NCBI RefSeq assembly: GCF_021155765.1
Contig: NC_060118.1
Span: 1,922,001 to 1,986,000, forward strand
Reading direction: 5' to 3'
DNA length: 64,000 nucleotides
Source: Diprion similis
Lineage: Eukaryota; Arthropoda; Insecta; Hymenoptera; Diprionidae
Shown here: piece by piece, positions 30,891-42,462 of the stretch
How the letters are laid out: the number at the start of each line of letters is the position of its first letter
Numbering within the stretch: the stretch's first letter is position 1
Translations under genes and position numbers: made by a program
The notes under the pieces: model-generated
The model's input: the letters and a program-made list of their open reading frames with translations, nothing else
Databases searched by the model: none
What the model was told of the DNA's origin: nothing

Positions 30891-33159
30891 ATAATGTTAC
30901 GTGGGGGTGAGTCGTGAATGAGCAGTTATGGATATTGATTCGAAATAATCTATGTTTGCTCTCACGTAACTATAATAGAAATAAAAATTAAAAATTAAGG
31001 AAAGACCTACCTTGCGATAAGGAAATATGTGAGTACGTTGTTGCTTAGTACGGAGACTGTGAGGATTGTTTATATGATGGAGGCCAATTTATACTAATAA
31101 TAAAAAGGATAGGTGATCGTTCAAAATAGATGTTTAAATAAGAATTAATCTGGTAAAAGATAATGTGTATTCTTCGAACGATTTAGTTTCGGAAAAATAA
31201 ATGAATACAACAAATGATGTCAAGAATCAAATCAGAATTTATAATGCTAATGTACATGAATTCAGACAATGGTAACGTCGATGAGAGAATTCGGTTTTAA
31301 ATACAGAGAAGCTGAAGAACTAGTCAAATTCAATCGTTTATGTTATTCAGCAATTTCGTGTGTTATTAATATTTGATGATGTAGTTATTAAGTACCAAGA
31401 ACATCTATGCTAAACGATTATTAAATTTAGATGGTCGTTGATAACTATGTAGTATCTGTAGTATCTCTCTTTTTGGATTTATAAAGTTTTATAAATAAAC
31501 ATGCTGATTATTGCTGTATTAAATTGGCCCACGGAAACACTCGTTATTAGAAATATTACTATTAATTAAGAAATAGCCGTTGAGGTTGAGTCCTGAGGAT
31601 CACTCTCGGGATGTACAGGAGCACACAGACGACAACCTTACATATTTCCAATTCATCCAGCAAGGTCGAGTCAGGAGAATCGCTCTCGGGATATGCAGGA
31701 GCACACGGACGACAACCTTGTGTATAAAATTTTATGAACGTGCTTCCGCCGGTCAATACATACAGGTTTAGCAAATCACGTTATGAAAACTCGTGATCAA
31801 TTATAACTTCGAAATGATTAATATAATGGGGCTGAGCTGATGATTGGAGAATCATTTTCGGAATACCCAAAAGATATTTTCTACAACTAGGCTCCAAATA
31901 TAATTTTATTTCTTATACAAAAGTTCTCAGAAAACAATATGTTGGTTTTAAGATGGCAAGAGAAGCTCACCACCAATTCTTAGTGTTTAATAGAAAGGTA
32001 CTTTTGATGATTTGGTAAAAATAAGAATTTAGATAGTGTTGGAGAACACTGCTCAAATTGACTTATCTTTAGATGTTCATGACGACGAGATTGAGTGCGT
32101 CGGATTGTGTCGGACAGTGTCGATGGTAAACTGGAGCAGAGCCTCACCTCAGATCGAAACAAGTAGTTCGGATTCGAAGAAGTTATTTAGCGAATATTTA
32201 TAAGAAGCGAATTATTAACGTAATTTTGCGTAAAGTTATTATTATTTTTATGAGTTTAACACCTAAAATTACCTGATTCTTGCGAATCAGGGCCGAACTT
32301 CATTTGTTTAAGGGAAATGAAATAGCGTCAAAATGTCTATTCGCGAAGTAATTAGAAAAAGTACAGAACAGAAAAGATTTTAATTAAGGCGATAGTAAGA
32401 CTCTTCAATTTACAGTACAAATTGAAAGCTTTAAAGTTGACGAATTAGCTAAAGACTTTAGGTCGGTCACAATTAAGATTTTCCGAACACTACTGGTGCC
32501 TCTGAGGGCTGATACGGGCTTCTGTCTACGCACTTCGTGACTTGACAGACGAAAGTAATGGCTTCTTGGTCCTGACGGTCCAAGAGCCTTCGGTCGCAAA
32601 TGGTTACAACGGTAATTAGCCAATGAGGTGCGAGGGCGGCCCCCTGGTGCCCAAATGCATACGGTCAGCATTTCTCCAACTGCCTCAACGGTGTTTCGAT
32701 GATTCTCAATCTCGTCGTTTATGTAGTTGAAATATTAACAAAAGATATCTTAGTATAATTCTCACGCATTCATCCATACACCTTAATACTTAATCTATTT
32801 TAATTTGGTACTTCTGTTACAAGTAGTTTGGCCTAATTATTAATGAACAGTTATTATCTAAAAAGAGTGAGATTTTTGGGTTGAGCTCCTTGGTGTCTTG
32901 GCTCAACGTTTCTTCGCTCAGTTCTTGATACGTTTAACGTGGTATAAAATTAAACTCAATACTGGGAACTGTACGTGACTTTTTCTAGGAGGGGTGGAAA
33001 TATCCACTACACGAATCTGAGATAGCGCATCTATCTCGCTGTCTATCATTAAAAGAATTTCTCAAGCACTGTTGAGTTATACCATTTGGTTACAATATAA
33101 TTATGACAGAAGAATTTGAAAAAGGTTCGACGAGGCGATACGTCAGGGCGTAACAATAA
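30891..33159 (-). mobile_element. 2.3-kb LTR-like repeat, copy 2, uninterrupted, TSD ATAA
   Basis: 30895 (TGTTACGTGGGGG) to 33155 (GGGCGTAACA), flanked by ATAA on both sides (30891-30894, 33156-33159). It is in inverted orientation relative to copy 1 and lacks both insertions of that copy, so it gives the empty-site sequence for the Polinton and for the 10464-13800 element. No ORF of note. Perfect duplication and TG...CA ends support a solo LTR or non-autonomous LTR element. Confidence 0.85.
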
Positions 33160-34301
33160 TTACATTACGATGAAAAACTTATCGTTATTCTTTGCCGTGA
33201 AATCCAGAAAAATGCCAAACACGACCTCTCCGCACGTACACGTCACGAAGTCAGACCTCGTTTTTCGTGTAGTGATATCGAAACATCATTCCATGAACTA
33301 CGTACTTGGGGGGCAACATTTTCTATTCTACCGATACTTTTTTCTTTCGCCTTCGTGGCTTCAACGAAAGTGTACGAGCGATGATAATACTATTAGCTCT
33401 GAATAAAATAATTGTAATAACAATCAAAATTATATTCATAGTAATAATGCAATTATTTCGGTATCATAATGATTGCTGACGCGAACACCTAATTTAATTT
33501 TGAAGGGCGTATTCATGTGGTGAGAATCAAATATTGGAATAACACAATCTAGCACAACTTCATTTCAATCACAGAAATCAAATATCTCTTGTAGCTGCTT
33601 AGTGAAACCCGTATCTGACAAATTAGAGAAATGACTGTAAATTGTTGTGTGATATTTCTTATGCTCATAAACAGCAAATACATCTTTTAATATTGCTACT
33701 TTGAAGATAATAAGTTTGAGTTTTCAATCTGCAGTGTCACTATGTACTATGGGCCTGATTAAAATTGATGCTCCGGTTGTTTGGTCAACGTTTCGTGCTT
33801 GGAATATCAAGAATAATACGTCACTGTATGGAAAAAAATCTTAATCGCGTATAATTACAGTCAAAATATAATACATTTCTACTGTATTGCGTTGACATGT
33901 ATTGTAGACTGCACAATAAGAAAAGCGCACCAAAAAGTGTAGTGTGTAGACATACGCATGTATGACTCTTCTTCTTGGCGCATGTACGTGTGAGTAGTAC
34001 AAGGATTGGATACTGCGATGTGTACAGAGACGCTCACTCGTCAAACTATTGATATCGATTTCTCTAATCGTAAGCAAATCATATTCTATATTTATTAAGC
34101 TGAGATTATTTATACGTTTTTGACCCATCGTGTTCCTTGACTAATTTTGAATACACTTTAACGTGGAAAAAGAACGTTTGCTTTTAACCCTCCACCCGTA
34201 ATGTGAAATTTTGGTACACCGACCGTAATATGGATCCTGAAAGTCGTGCTAGTATTTTTTCTTAGAAAAAAACGTGAAAAAAATCGGAAAAAATTGTTGA
34301 C
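33160..34301 (+). other. Unassigned stretch before Gypsy D
   Basis: AT-rich, without recognisable genes or repeats. The expected 5' LTR of Gypsy D (TGTTACGTCCGACG-like) is not found here, so that element seems 5'-truncated. A stop-rich remnant near 34230-34301 may be the gag N-terminus. Confidence 0.4.
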
Positions 34302-35343
34302 ATGCCTTTTGACCAATTTGTGGAACAATTGCGCTACGTGAAAACCCTCATTAGAGCTTCAGACAAAATGACCCTTGCTAAATTTGCACAATCAAAAATT
34401 ACCGGCCCCGCTTCCCAATATTTAGTAGGCATTAATTGCAACGACGTCGAAGACCTTATAACGGCCCTCAGCCGAGCATACCGTCCAGACATCCCCGTAC
34501 GTCAATTATCAAATCGATTAGATAGAATTACCCAACAACCGCGTGAGCGCGTCATCGATTACTCATGCAGAATAAGAGTAATATCAAACGAAATAAGCAA
34601 AGCTATCGAAAAAAAATACCCGCCAGACATAGCAAGTGCCTTGCTAAATGACTTAAGAAAAGACGCTGCTAGAACATTCATTAGAAGGCTTAGACCAGAA
34701 TTAGAGTGGAGAATAGCTACCATCAGACCACTCCCTACCTTTCATATCGCCGTCAGCAGCGCCGAAAGCGAGGAGACCGAGTTAAATAACCGTCAAATGC
34801 AACGCTTTGCACTAAATTGTACCCCTCCTACACCTATGTATCCCCCAATTTCCGTCTCTGCCTGCCAAAACGATACCCCTCCACCTCAGGTGTCCATAAC
34901 CCCCTCCCTCATCCCCCCTCTAATGTCATTGTCCACACCTGGTTACGCGCATCAGCAAGCGCTCGGTATCGAACCCATGTCCTACGCCCAAGCGCTCGGT
35001 GCAAGCACCCTCGCGCCTCGCGCCTCCCGCAGATCGAACGAGGACCTCGCCGACTATTTGCCAATTCTGCAACCACCGAGGTCACCTCATCACGGAATGC
35101 CATCGGCTGCAAAATACAAGATACTGTACCAAATGTCGCAGAATGGGCCACTTTTACAATGAGTGCAACCAACCCAGCAGAAGCGACAAACTGTATTGCG
35201 ATAACTGTAAGCGCAGAGGCCACACATCAGACCAATGTAGATCTCCCCCGCGTGATAACCAAAACCATGTAAGTTCGAATCAAAATTTAAACGGCAACAC
35301 TGCCCGCGGGGAGAACGCGCCCGCGAGCTATGCAAACGACTAG
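34302..35343 (+). pseudogene. gag: Gypsy D Gag with three CCHC knuckles, one frameshift
   Basis: 34302-35162 encodes a helical Gag capsid-like domain (MTLAKFAQSKITGPASQYLV; ALSRAYRPDIPVRQLSNRLD) and then a Pro-rich segment. Near 35000 the frame must shift by one to read the nucleocapsid part (34999-35343). That part has three perfect CX2CX4HX4C knuckles: CQFCNHRGHLITEC, CTKCRRMGHFYNEC and CDNCKRRGHTSDQC. RNA packaging is the expected role. The shift could be a mutation or, less likely, programmed. The ATG at 34302 may be internal, since the 5' part of the element is missing. Confidence 0.8.
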
Positions 35344-35344
35344 C

Positions 35345-38195
35345 GTTCCGATCCACAAGCCACATCTTAATAACAGCTTCAGCTGATCCCCCTTTAATTT
35401 CAATCGATACCCCTGAATTGACAAAGATCTCTAAATTTATTATCGACACCGGTGCAGACGTAAACTTAATCAAAGAAAGTTGCGTTAAGCCCTTCGTACG
35501 ACGCACCACAGACGAACGTTTGACATTGACTGGTATAACGGACGAAAAGACGGAAACCATCGCAAAAACGGAAATATGCTTTAATAACAACTCCCATACC
35601 TTTCACTTGGTTCCTGATTCATTCCCAGTCCCACATGACGGTATTTCAGGCCAACCCTTTTCACAAAAAGAGAAAGCAACTATCTCGTTCAACTCAAACT
35701 CGGTAATGCTTGGATCCTCATTGCCAATCCACTTCAACAAAATCGAACAACCTTCTCCTGAAACCGCACGTGTTATTACAATACAGGCCCGCACCGCGAA
35801 GGTCATCCCGATAATAGTTGCAAACCCAGATATCAAAGTAGGCTACCTTAAACACATTAATTTAGGCAACAATGTTCTTTGTGGTAAAGCAATAGTTCGA
35901 AATCAGAACGGCATCGCTTATTCCTACGTGTTCAATTGCAACGAATCTGTCGTAGAGATAGCATCTCCAACGGCAACCCGGGAAGAATTCGACGAACCAC
36001 TGAGCACAGCCATGCCCGAAATTACGTCCACCCCGCCGAATAATTCCGACAAAAATAATGGACAAAAATCCCCCCTTCCTACCCAAACCACTTCTCATAA
36101 TAATTCATTAATTCTTTCCACTAATAACCACATATCCCGTCCGCCCCATTACCCCCCCTGCAACCCCCGCCAGCTCACTGACCTCGCACATCAGCAACCT
36201 GAGCCCCGCATACCTGATAACAGTGCACCTCGTCGTGGCGCCGCAACAGTACTCTTGACTGACAGTAGTTCAGAGAGATTGGACACCCTAAAGAATAGTG
36301 TGTGCCTCGATCATCTAAATGACACCGAAAAACAATCAACACTCGACCTGCTAACAGAATTTAACCATCTTTTCTATCTCCCGGGAGATCAATTAAGCCA
36401 TACCAATCTAACCCATCACACTATCCCCACGACGGACGACACACCAATTCACACCAAACAATATCGTTTTCCAAAAATCCACAAAGATGAAATCGAATCC
36501 CAGGTCAATAAACTCCTTCGGCAAGACCTTATTAAACATTCCGCATCTCCTTATAATTCACCGGTTTGGATCGTCCCCAAAAACCCGATATTGACGGTAA
36601 TAAACGATGGCGCATGGTGATCGACTACCGAAAGCTCAACGAAAAAACAATCGGCGACGCCTATCCAATGCCCGACATCACCGAAATTCTTGATCAACTT
36701 GGCTCAGCTAAATATTTCTCTACATTCGACCTTGCTTCCGGCTTTCATCAAATTCCCATGCACCCCGATCATAGTGCAAAAACTGCGTTTTCGACTTCCC
36801 GGGGTCACTATGAATTCTCCCGAATGCCCTTCGGACTAAAAAACGCCCCTGCCACGTTCCAAAGGCTCATGGATCAAGTCCTGCTAGGCTTACAAGGCAA
36901 TGAGATGTTCGTATATTTGGATGACATAGTCATTTACGCTCGAAATTTACAAGAACATGAAATTAAATTCAGAAAATTGATGAAAAGACTAACTGAAGCC
37001 GGCTTGACTCTGCAGCCAGACAAATGCCAATTCCTGCGCAAAGAAGTCGTTTACCTTGGTCATCTTATCACTGAGTCGGGAGTTAGACCTGACCCCGGGA
37101 AGTTAGTAGCTGTGAAAGAATATCCTGTGCCGAAAAATCCTAAAAATGTTAAACAGTTCCTCGGTCTTTTGGGTTATTATCGCAGGTTTGTCTCAAATTT
37201 CGGAAAAATTGCAAAATGCCTCACTATTCTAACCAAGAAGGATACCCCTTTCATTTGGACATCCGAACACCAATCTGCCTTCGAAACCTTACGTGATTGT
37301 TCATGCAAAGAGCCAATTCTCCAATACCCGGACTTCAGCAAGCCGTTTACGCACACTACCGACGCGTCAAAATTCGGTATCGGTGCGGTTCTGAGTCAAG
37401 ATAAGAACGGTGCCGACTTACCAGTAGCGTACGCATCCCGAGCACTCAAATCCGCTGAATTAAACTACTCGGTGCCCGATAAAGAATTTTCAGCCGCCTA
37501 CTGGAGCGTCAACCACTTCCGCCCCTACATCTATGGTCAGAAATTTACTTTAGTTACAGGCCACGAGCCCCTCAAGTGGGTAAAAAGCGTTAAGAAGCCT
37601 AATTCGCGATTATTACGATGGAGTCTAGAACTAGCAGAATACGATTTTGATACCAAACATAAATCGGGAAAAGCGAATGTCAACGCCGATGCTCTATCAA
37701 GAAACACGCCGCCTGACGTTGCACAAATCCTTCCTATAGATGCAAAACGCCCTCGTCCCACGACCAAATCCTCTGACAGCAGACCGAAAAAACGCACCAA
37801 AGAGACTCATCAGTACCCCCGTCACCCTCGACAGACCACAGACCAATCTACGAACCCATCCCCGCTAAAATGCCCAAAAATCCCACAACCCACCTATCAA
37901 ATGATATACCCCTCTGATACTTCTGATCTCTTAGATGACGAATCCAGTGACAAAGAAACCGCAATGCTTTTCAAACCACCCCCCTCCATCCCACCTCCGC
38001 ACCCGGTTCATCCCTATCCAAAACGCCATCGAGAAACGAATTCCTCTACAAACCCTGGACCATGTGAGAGACCACACCTGAGCTACTTTTCGGACACTTC
38101 AACTAGCTCAGATGACCTACAAACCCCAGAGACGAACTCAGAAGTTGATGACATTAATTCGGCTACCGATCTAGCTACCCTCGCATTCACAACCC
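35345..38195 (+). pseudogene. pol: Gypsy D protease, RT and RNase H
   Basis: The protease core is FIIDTGADVNLI (about 35436-35470). The RT starts in 35418-36620 (SQVNKLLRQDLIKHSASPYN) and continues after a frameshift in a C/A-rich run near 36580 in 36566-38218: MVIDYRKLN, FDLASGFHQIPM, and the YLDDIVIY catalytic box (about 36917). RNase H has HTTDASKFGIGA and KEFSAAYW. However, the usual TDHEPL block reads VTGHEPLKW, so a catalytic Asp is Gly. After DALSRN a Pro/Ser-rich linker of about 170 residues leads to the macro region. Another shift near 38195 is needed to stay in frame. Confidence 0.85.
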
Positions 38196-38198
38196 TTC

Positions 38199-38660
38199 CT
38201 ATAGCGATTTCCTTATAGAATGCGACACGTTCCCTCTTATGCGTAGTAAATATATTAAAGAAATAAAAGCCGACCTACTACAGCAAAAAGATAATTTGGC
38301 TCACTGCATATCAGCTGATTGCCAAATGTCAAAAGGAATCGCGTCACAGCTAAGAGAACGTAAATTCATAAATCGCGAGCAACTCAGAGAATTCAATCCG
38401 ACTGTGACTGACGTTATTTCTACCACTCACGGAAACCGAAAAATTTACAACCTAGTGACAAAGCCAAAGTACAATGATAAACCCTTACCACACGTTTTTT
38501 TTTTGATACCTTGGTCAACTTTAGGAAAACCTTGGAAGAAGATGGTGTAAGATCTGTCTCAATCCCGTTAATAGGCTGCGGACTCGACAAACTAGAATGG
38601 AGCACGGTGCGCAAAATGATCCACTATATTTTCGAAGATTCAAAAATGAATATCACCGTT
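38199..38660 (+). pseudogene. Macro domain 1 of Gypsy D (OARD1/TARG1-like)
   Basis: Reads LAHCISADCQMSKGIASQL, then REQLREF, then KIYNLVTKPKYNDKP, and after a frameshift in a run of T near 38495, SIPLIGCGLDKLEWSTVRKM. These four blocks in this order are the signature of macro domains of the OARD1/TARG1/ALC1-like kind, which bind ADP-ribose and can remove ADP-ribose from proteins. The Lys in LVTK and the Asp in GCGLD correspond by position to the residues used for catalysis in that family; both are present. It sits between RNase H and integrase of a retrotransposon polyprotein. The family assignment comes from motif reading only; activity is inference. Confidence 0.7.
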
Positions 38661-39165
38661 TGTCGCCTTGACCCTCCGCTTTCAACCCCCACACACCACG
38701 ACGACACAACGGTGTCCGTTGATAACGCCTCACCTGACCCCATCCCTTCCACATCTGGTAACCCCGCTCCCTCTCTTCGTCCGCCGCGTAAGAAACCGCA
38801 ACCTCCAACCAAATCAGTCGCACCTCTCGCGACCCCACCTCCCCTCCCAGCCACGAACGTCGTCATGCCCCCGCTTGTAGGACCCCCGCGTCGTGCTAAG
38901 AGACGCCCAACAGCTGTCCCCAGGCCAGCGAACTCTACTACTCACCCCCCTCCACCTCCTCCCTCAGTACCCACACTGGCCTCTGATAACGACGCAGCTC
39001 CAACTCGCTCACGGATACCGAATACCATACATGCGACCGACAATCCGACTCCGATATGGAAACCACACACTCTGACCATGACATTGATCCCAATGTCGAC
39101 GACGATTTGACCGATACCTCCCACGATTTCACGAACTTTGTTGACAACTTGGACGACATACCGGT
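38661..39165 (+). pseudogene. Pro-rich linker between the two macro domains
   Basis: Continues the macro 1 frame (38511-39110) with a Pro/Ser/Thr-rich low-complexity sequence (PPRKKPQPPTK, THPPPPPPSVP), then shifts frame near 39060-39110 into an acidic segment (DPNVDDDLTDTSHDFTNFVD). No fold is recognisable. Its basic patches could be nuclear localisation signals. Confidence 0.55.
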
Positions 39166-39169
39166 ATTT

Positions 39170-39590
39170 GACAATGTCAAAGACACCAATGATGGTCTTT
39201 TGATGCTCAAAACCAATTATGCACACTTTATATCAACAGACTGCTCTTGAACTAAAGGCATACCGTCACAACTTGCCCACGATAATATCGTTGACCCAGA
39301 TATAGTTATGAGGCCCCGTCCACAGAAATTTGATATTATCGAATCCAAGCACAACAACCGACGGATCTTTACTCCAGTACTGAAATCAAAAGAATCAGAT
39401 AAAAGCAACCTATATGATATTTTTCAACTTTTGTCTAAACTGAAAACAGTCTTGACCGATTCAATTCCGGAATCCCGTGCTTTCCCAATAACGGACGATA
39501 GTTTAGGTGGACTTGATCCTCGTGTTATCCGAAAACTCTTATCTCACCTTTTCGCAGACTTGCAAATTCAAATCACGCTTTGCCGCGACA
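39170..39590 (+). pseudogene. Macro domain 2 of Gypsy D, degenerate
   Basis: A second copy of the same fold signature: NYAHFISTDCS, a TGA, TKGIPSQLAHDN, then IFTPVLKSKESDKSNL and AFPITDDSLGGLDPRVIRKL. It aligns block by block with macro domain 1 (NLAHCISADC, KGIASQL, IYNLVTKPK, IGCGLDKLEW). The phosphate-binding GCGLD is reduced to GGLD and the flanking residues are changed, so it may never have been catalytic. It runs without a break into the integrase zinc-binding region in the same frame. Duplication of the domain within one polyprotein is inferred. Confidence 0.6.
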
Positions 39591-40660
39591 CGACTGTCAC
39601 CCCAGACGAATGTTTACGTAAAGAAATAATTAAAGAATGCCACGAATCATCAATTGGCGGTCATCAAGGCGTCACAAAAATATACAACTGCATTAGACAA
39701 AAATATTTTTGGCCGCACATGAAAGAACAAATCCAAGACTTCATAAGAACTTGTGAGAGTTGCCAAAGGAAAAAACTAGTAGGAGTAAAAACCAGGTTGC
39801 CGATGGTGATAATAGATACTTCTGCCCATGCATTCGACAAAGTAGCACTGGACATCGTTGGACCTCTCCCCCTTACTAAATCTAACAACAAATACCTTTT
39901 GACGATACAATGCAACTTGACGAAATTTCTGGACGCCATCCCTTTACCTGACGCCACTGCCAAAACAATAGGTGCAGCATTCGCGAAAGAATACATTACA
40001 CGTTACGGTGCCCCTCAAGCAATACTCACAGACCAAGGACAGAATTTCATGAGCACAGTCATTAAGCAACTTTGTAAACTCTTTAAAATAAAACAAATTC
40101 GAAGTAGAGCTTACCGCCCACAATCTAACGGATCGCTAGAACGCAGTCACCTTGTTCTCACTGAACACGTCAAGCATTACACGAATGCTGGTAAAGACTG
40201 GGATAAATACATCCGCTTTGCTATTTTCTGTTATAACACCGCGAAGCACGAAGGCACTAACTTCACTCCCCATCAGCATATTTTCGGTTCCCATGCCAGG
40301 CTTCCGACAGACGCGAACCCTGCTAGCGCTTACACCCGTTCCTACGATTCGTTCCTTCTAGATTTAATCTCCAACCTATCCAGCATACGAAAAAACGCCG
40401 CGGCTAACCTCATTTTAGCAAAGCACCGTTCCAAGACGTACTACGACTGTCGTACCAATAACTAAAATTTCGAAGCAGGCCCAAAGGTCTATCTACTAAA
40501 CGAAACCCGATCTAAATTTGACGACCACTATAAAGGAGCATATACGATCAAGCGCATAATTGACGATATCAATGCCGAAATTTTCATCACCCCCCATAAG
40601 ATCAAAATTGTCCATCTGAATAAACTCAAATTAGCACAGGAAGAAAGTGATTCAAATTAA
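39591..40660 (+). pseudogene. Gypsy D integrase
   Basis: Same frame as 39308-40465. The zinc-binding part has H..H in CHESSIGGHQG and CESC. The catalytic core has D in VALDIVGPL, D in ILTDQGQNF and E in NGSLERSH, with exactly 35 residues between the last two. A TAA at 40463 interrupts the frame. The reading continues (GPKVYLLNETRSKFDDHYKG) to a TAA at about 40660, giving the usual C-terminal SH3/chromodomain-like tail. Apart from that stop it looks complete. Confidence 0.85.
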
Positions 40661-40790
40661 ACCACCTTTAGAAGCCAACAGCCGTATATTATCAATTTAC
40701 CCGTAACTGCATCATATCTCGCCTCATGCGCTAAATGACGTGCTCAAACGCTGAGCCGATCTAAGCACACACTATCGTACTCAAAGTAAC

Positions 40791-41168
40791 ATGCATCGCC
40801 TCACCACCAACCTCAGCTATGGCGGAATCGTCTTCGCGTCCCTCTCAGCAGTTTTCTTTTGCTACAAATTCTCATTATTCAGAAGAATCTCAAAAGTATA
40901 CTCTTGCTGTAAATCCAGGCGGATACGCCACAACCTCAACTCACGTCCTCCAAGACCCCAAATCCTTTCCCACCATGCCATTTCCCACCCTCACCTAGAA
41001 AATAGGTCATTCCCTAAGGACCTGTCTCCTCGCACTTCGTCGCTACCCCGAGCTCATTCAGAAATTGAAATGATGGAAATGTCCAAGCTAAGACAACACC
41101 CACGTAAACTGCCCCGCGATCAGAGCCTTGACGCTAGTTCCGACTCCCTCTTCATCTGGACAGACTAA
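40791..41168 (+). CDS. Small membrane-anchored ORF downstream of pol
   Basis: Intact 125-aa ORF in the position where some Gypsy elements carry an env or accessory gene. Residues about 10-30 (YGGIVFASLSAVFFCYKFSL) form one hydrophobic segment followed by a basic cluster (KSRRIRHNLNSRPPR), so a type III or signal-anchor topology is likely. The rest is Ser/Pro/His-rich with no known domain. It is far too short to be a fusion glycoprotein. The similarity of its length and location to retroviral accessory genes is only positional. Confidence 0.4.
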   Translation: MHRLTTNLSYGGIVFASLSAVFFCYKFSLFRRISKVYSCCKSRRIRHNLNSRPPRPQILSHHAISHPHLENRSFPKDLSPRTSSLPRAHSEIEMMEMSKLRQHPRKLPRDQSLDASSDSLFIWTD

Positions 41169-41269
41169 ACCCTCTACTACAGATTTATAAGAACATATCC
41201 ATTGTTATGCCCAAATATCATTCAATAAAAATGTCTCAAATTACGCTATTATAATAACCGTATGCCGTA

Positions 41270-41640
41270 CCAAAATCAAAACCCCAAAATTATAACTTAA
41301 CTATAATCGTATATATACTATCTACAATTATACTCCTGACATTGTCATTTAACTTTGAGTTGTATCTATAATATCTACAATCAAAACCCTAAAAATTATA
41401 ATTTAATCATAATGGTATCTATACTATCTACAATTATACCCCTGACATCGTCATTTAACTTTGATTGTATCTATAATATCTACAATCAAAACCCTAAAAA
41501 TTATAATTTAACTATAATCGTATCTATACTATCTACAATTATACTCCTGACATTGTCATTTAACTTTGACTTGTATCTATAATATCTACAATCAAAACCC
41601 TAAAATTATAATTTAATTATAATTGTATCTTTATAATCCT
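41270..41640 (+). repeat. 105-bp tandem repeat, about 3.5 copies, in the Gypsy D 3' region
   Basis: Blocks starting TTATAA at 41290, 41396, 41501 and 41606 (spacing 106, 105, 105) share ATCTACAATTATACTCCTGAC and CATTTAACTTTGA. Very AT-rich. Confidence 0.85.
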
Positions 41641-41912
41641 AAAATTATAATTTTACTATGATTGTAATTTACCTATGACGGTTATATAACTACTACACAC
41701 TTAAACTATAAGAACATATCTATTGTTACAAAAAAAAAAAACATTTTTGCTAAAAATGTATACTAATCCGCTTAAACGCGCATTAACCCTAGGCGCTATA
41801 CTCTTTAAGGCAAACTATATTGTAATCTTTCGTAAGTGAGTCGATACATTACCCGAAAATTCGGGTTTCCTTCGAACATTCGGCTCTGTACCCTCACCGA
41901 ATGTTCTTCCCG

Positions 41913-42366
41913 AAGGGGGGGGGCGTGTTACGTCCGACGTCCCGCCTCACGTCTCTCCCACCTTCCTCGACGCTTGTCTTTACCTGCCATTCCCACACTC
42001 CATATCTTGTCATCCTATTTTCATCTTGCCTTACACCACTCGCTATCGCCCTTACCTTGCTATTTCGATTCCCCTCTACCCTGGATCCTCGCTCATTTTC
42101 TCATGCAAAAGCTCACTCGTATTCCAACGATCTTACCTCTTACATTCAGCTTCAACTTCCGTTCCCCGAAAACATTGCCTCAACCACTCCTCATCGACTT
42201 CACTCAATTTCCAAATCAAAATAAAAGTTATAATTATTCTCTAATTACTGTTCTTTCCCTTCCGTTCCCTGAACGAAAATGGCGACGACTACGAACCAAC
42301 AAAAATAGCACCCGAACCAACACCATCGGGTGGGTACATGGACTGCCGTCCCCCTGTACCGTTACA
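41913..42366 (+). repeat. Gypsy D purine tract and 3' LTR
   Basis: AAGGGGGGGGG (41913-41923) is followed by TGTTACGTCC at 41926. The LTR probably ends at CGTTACA (42366), 441 bp, TG...CA ends. AATAAA occurs near 42220. Without the 5' LTR the right boundary and target duplication cannot be confirmed. Confidence 0.55.
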
Positions 42367-42462
42367 AAATTATTCTTTCAAAGCTTAAAACCGGAGTGGG
42401 GAGCTACTTCTTTTTTACTGTTGCCAAGCTTTTTTTAGTAAAAAAACGTTCAAAAAATCAGA

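Larger units (their letters stand above)
34302..42366 (+). mobile_element. Gypsy D: Ty3/Gypsy element with two macro domains, 5' truncated
   Basis: Order: gag with three zinc knuckles, protease, RT, RNase H, Pro/Ser-rich linker, macro domain 1, Pro-rich linker, macro domain 2, integrase, a small membrane ORF, tandem repeats, purine tract, 3' LTR (41926-42366). Frameshifts, several in homopolymers, break the polyprotein but nearly every domain remains legible, so the element is fairly young. GC content and codon use differ visibly from the surrounding AT-rich DNA. Confidence 0.85.

Noticed and set aside
10088-33155. The two inverted 2.3-kb copies as ends of one giant transposon
   Set aside because: Each copy has its own target duplication and a third copy lies elsewhere, so they are independent insertions.
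34817-35590. ORFs overlapping Gypsy D gag in other frames (34817-35272, 34909-35223 minus, 35090-35590 minus)
   Set aside because: They do not carry the zinc knuckles or any retroelement domain; shadows.
40791-41168. Retroviral envelope gene in Gypsy D
   Set aside because: Only 125 residues with one hydrophobic segment; too short and lacking the features of a fusion glycoprotein, so kept as a small unknown ORF.
41270-41640. CRISPR-like array
   Set aside because: The units are contiguous 105-bp tandem copies without spacers in a eukaryotic retrotransposon; the same holds for the other arrays in the window.
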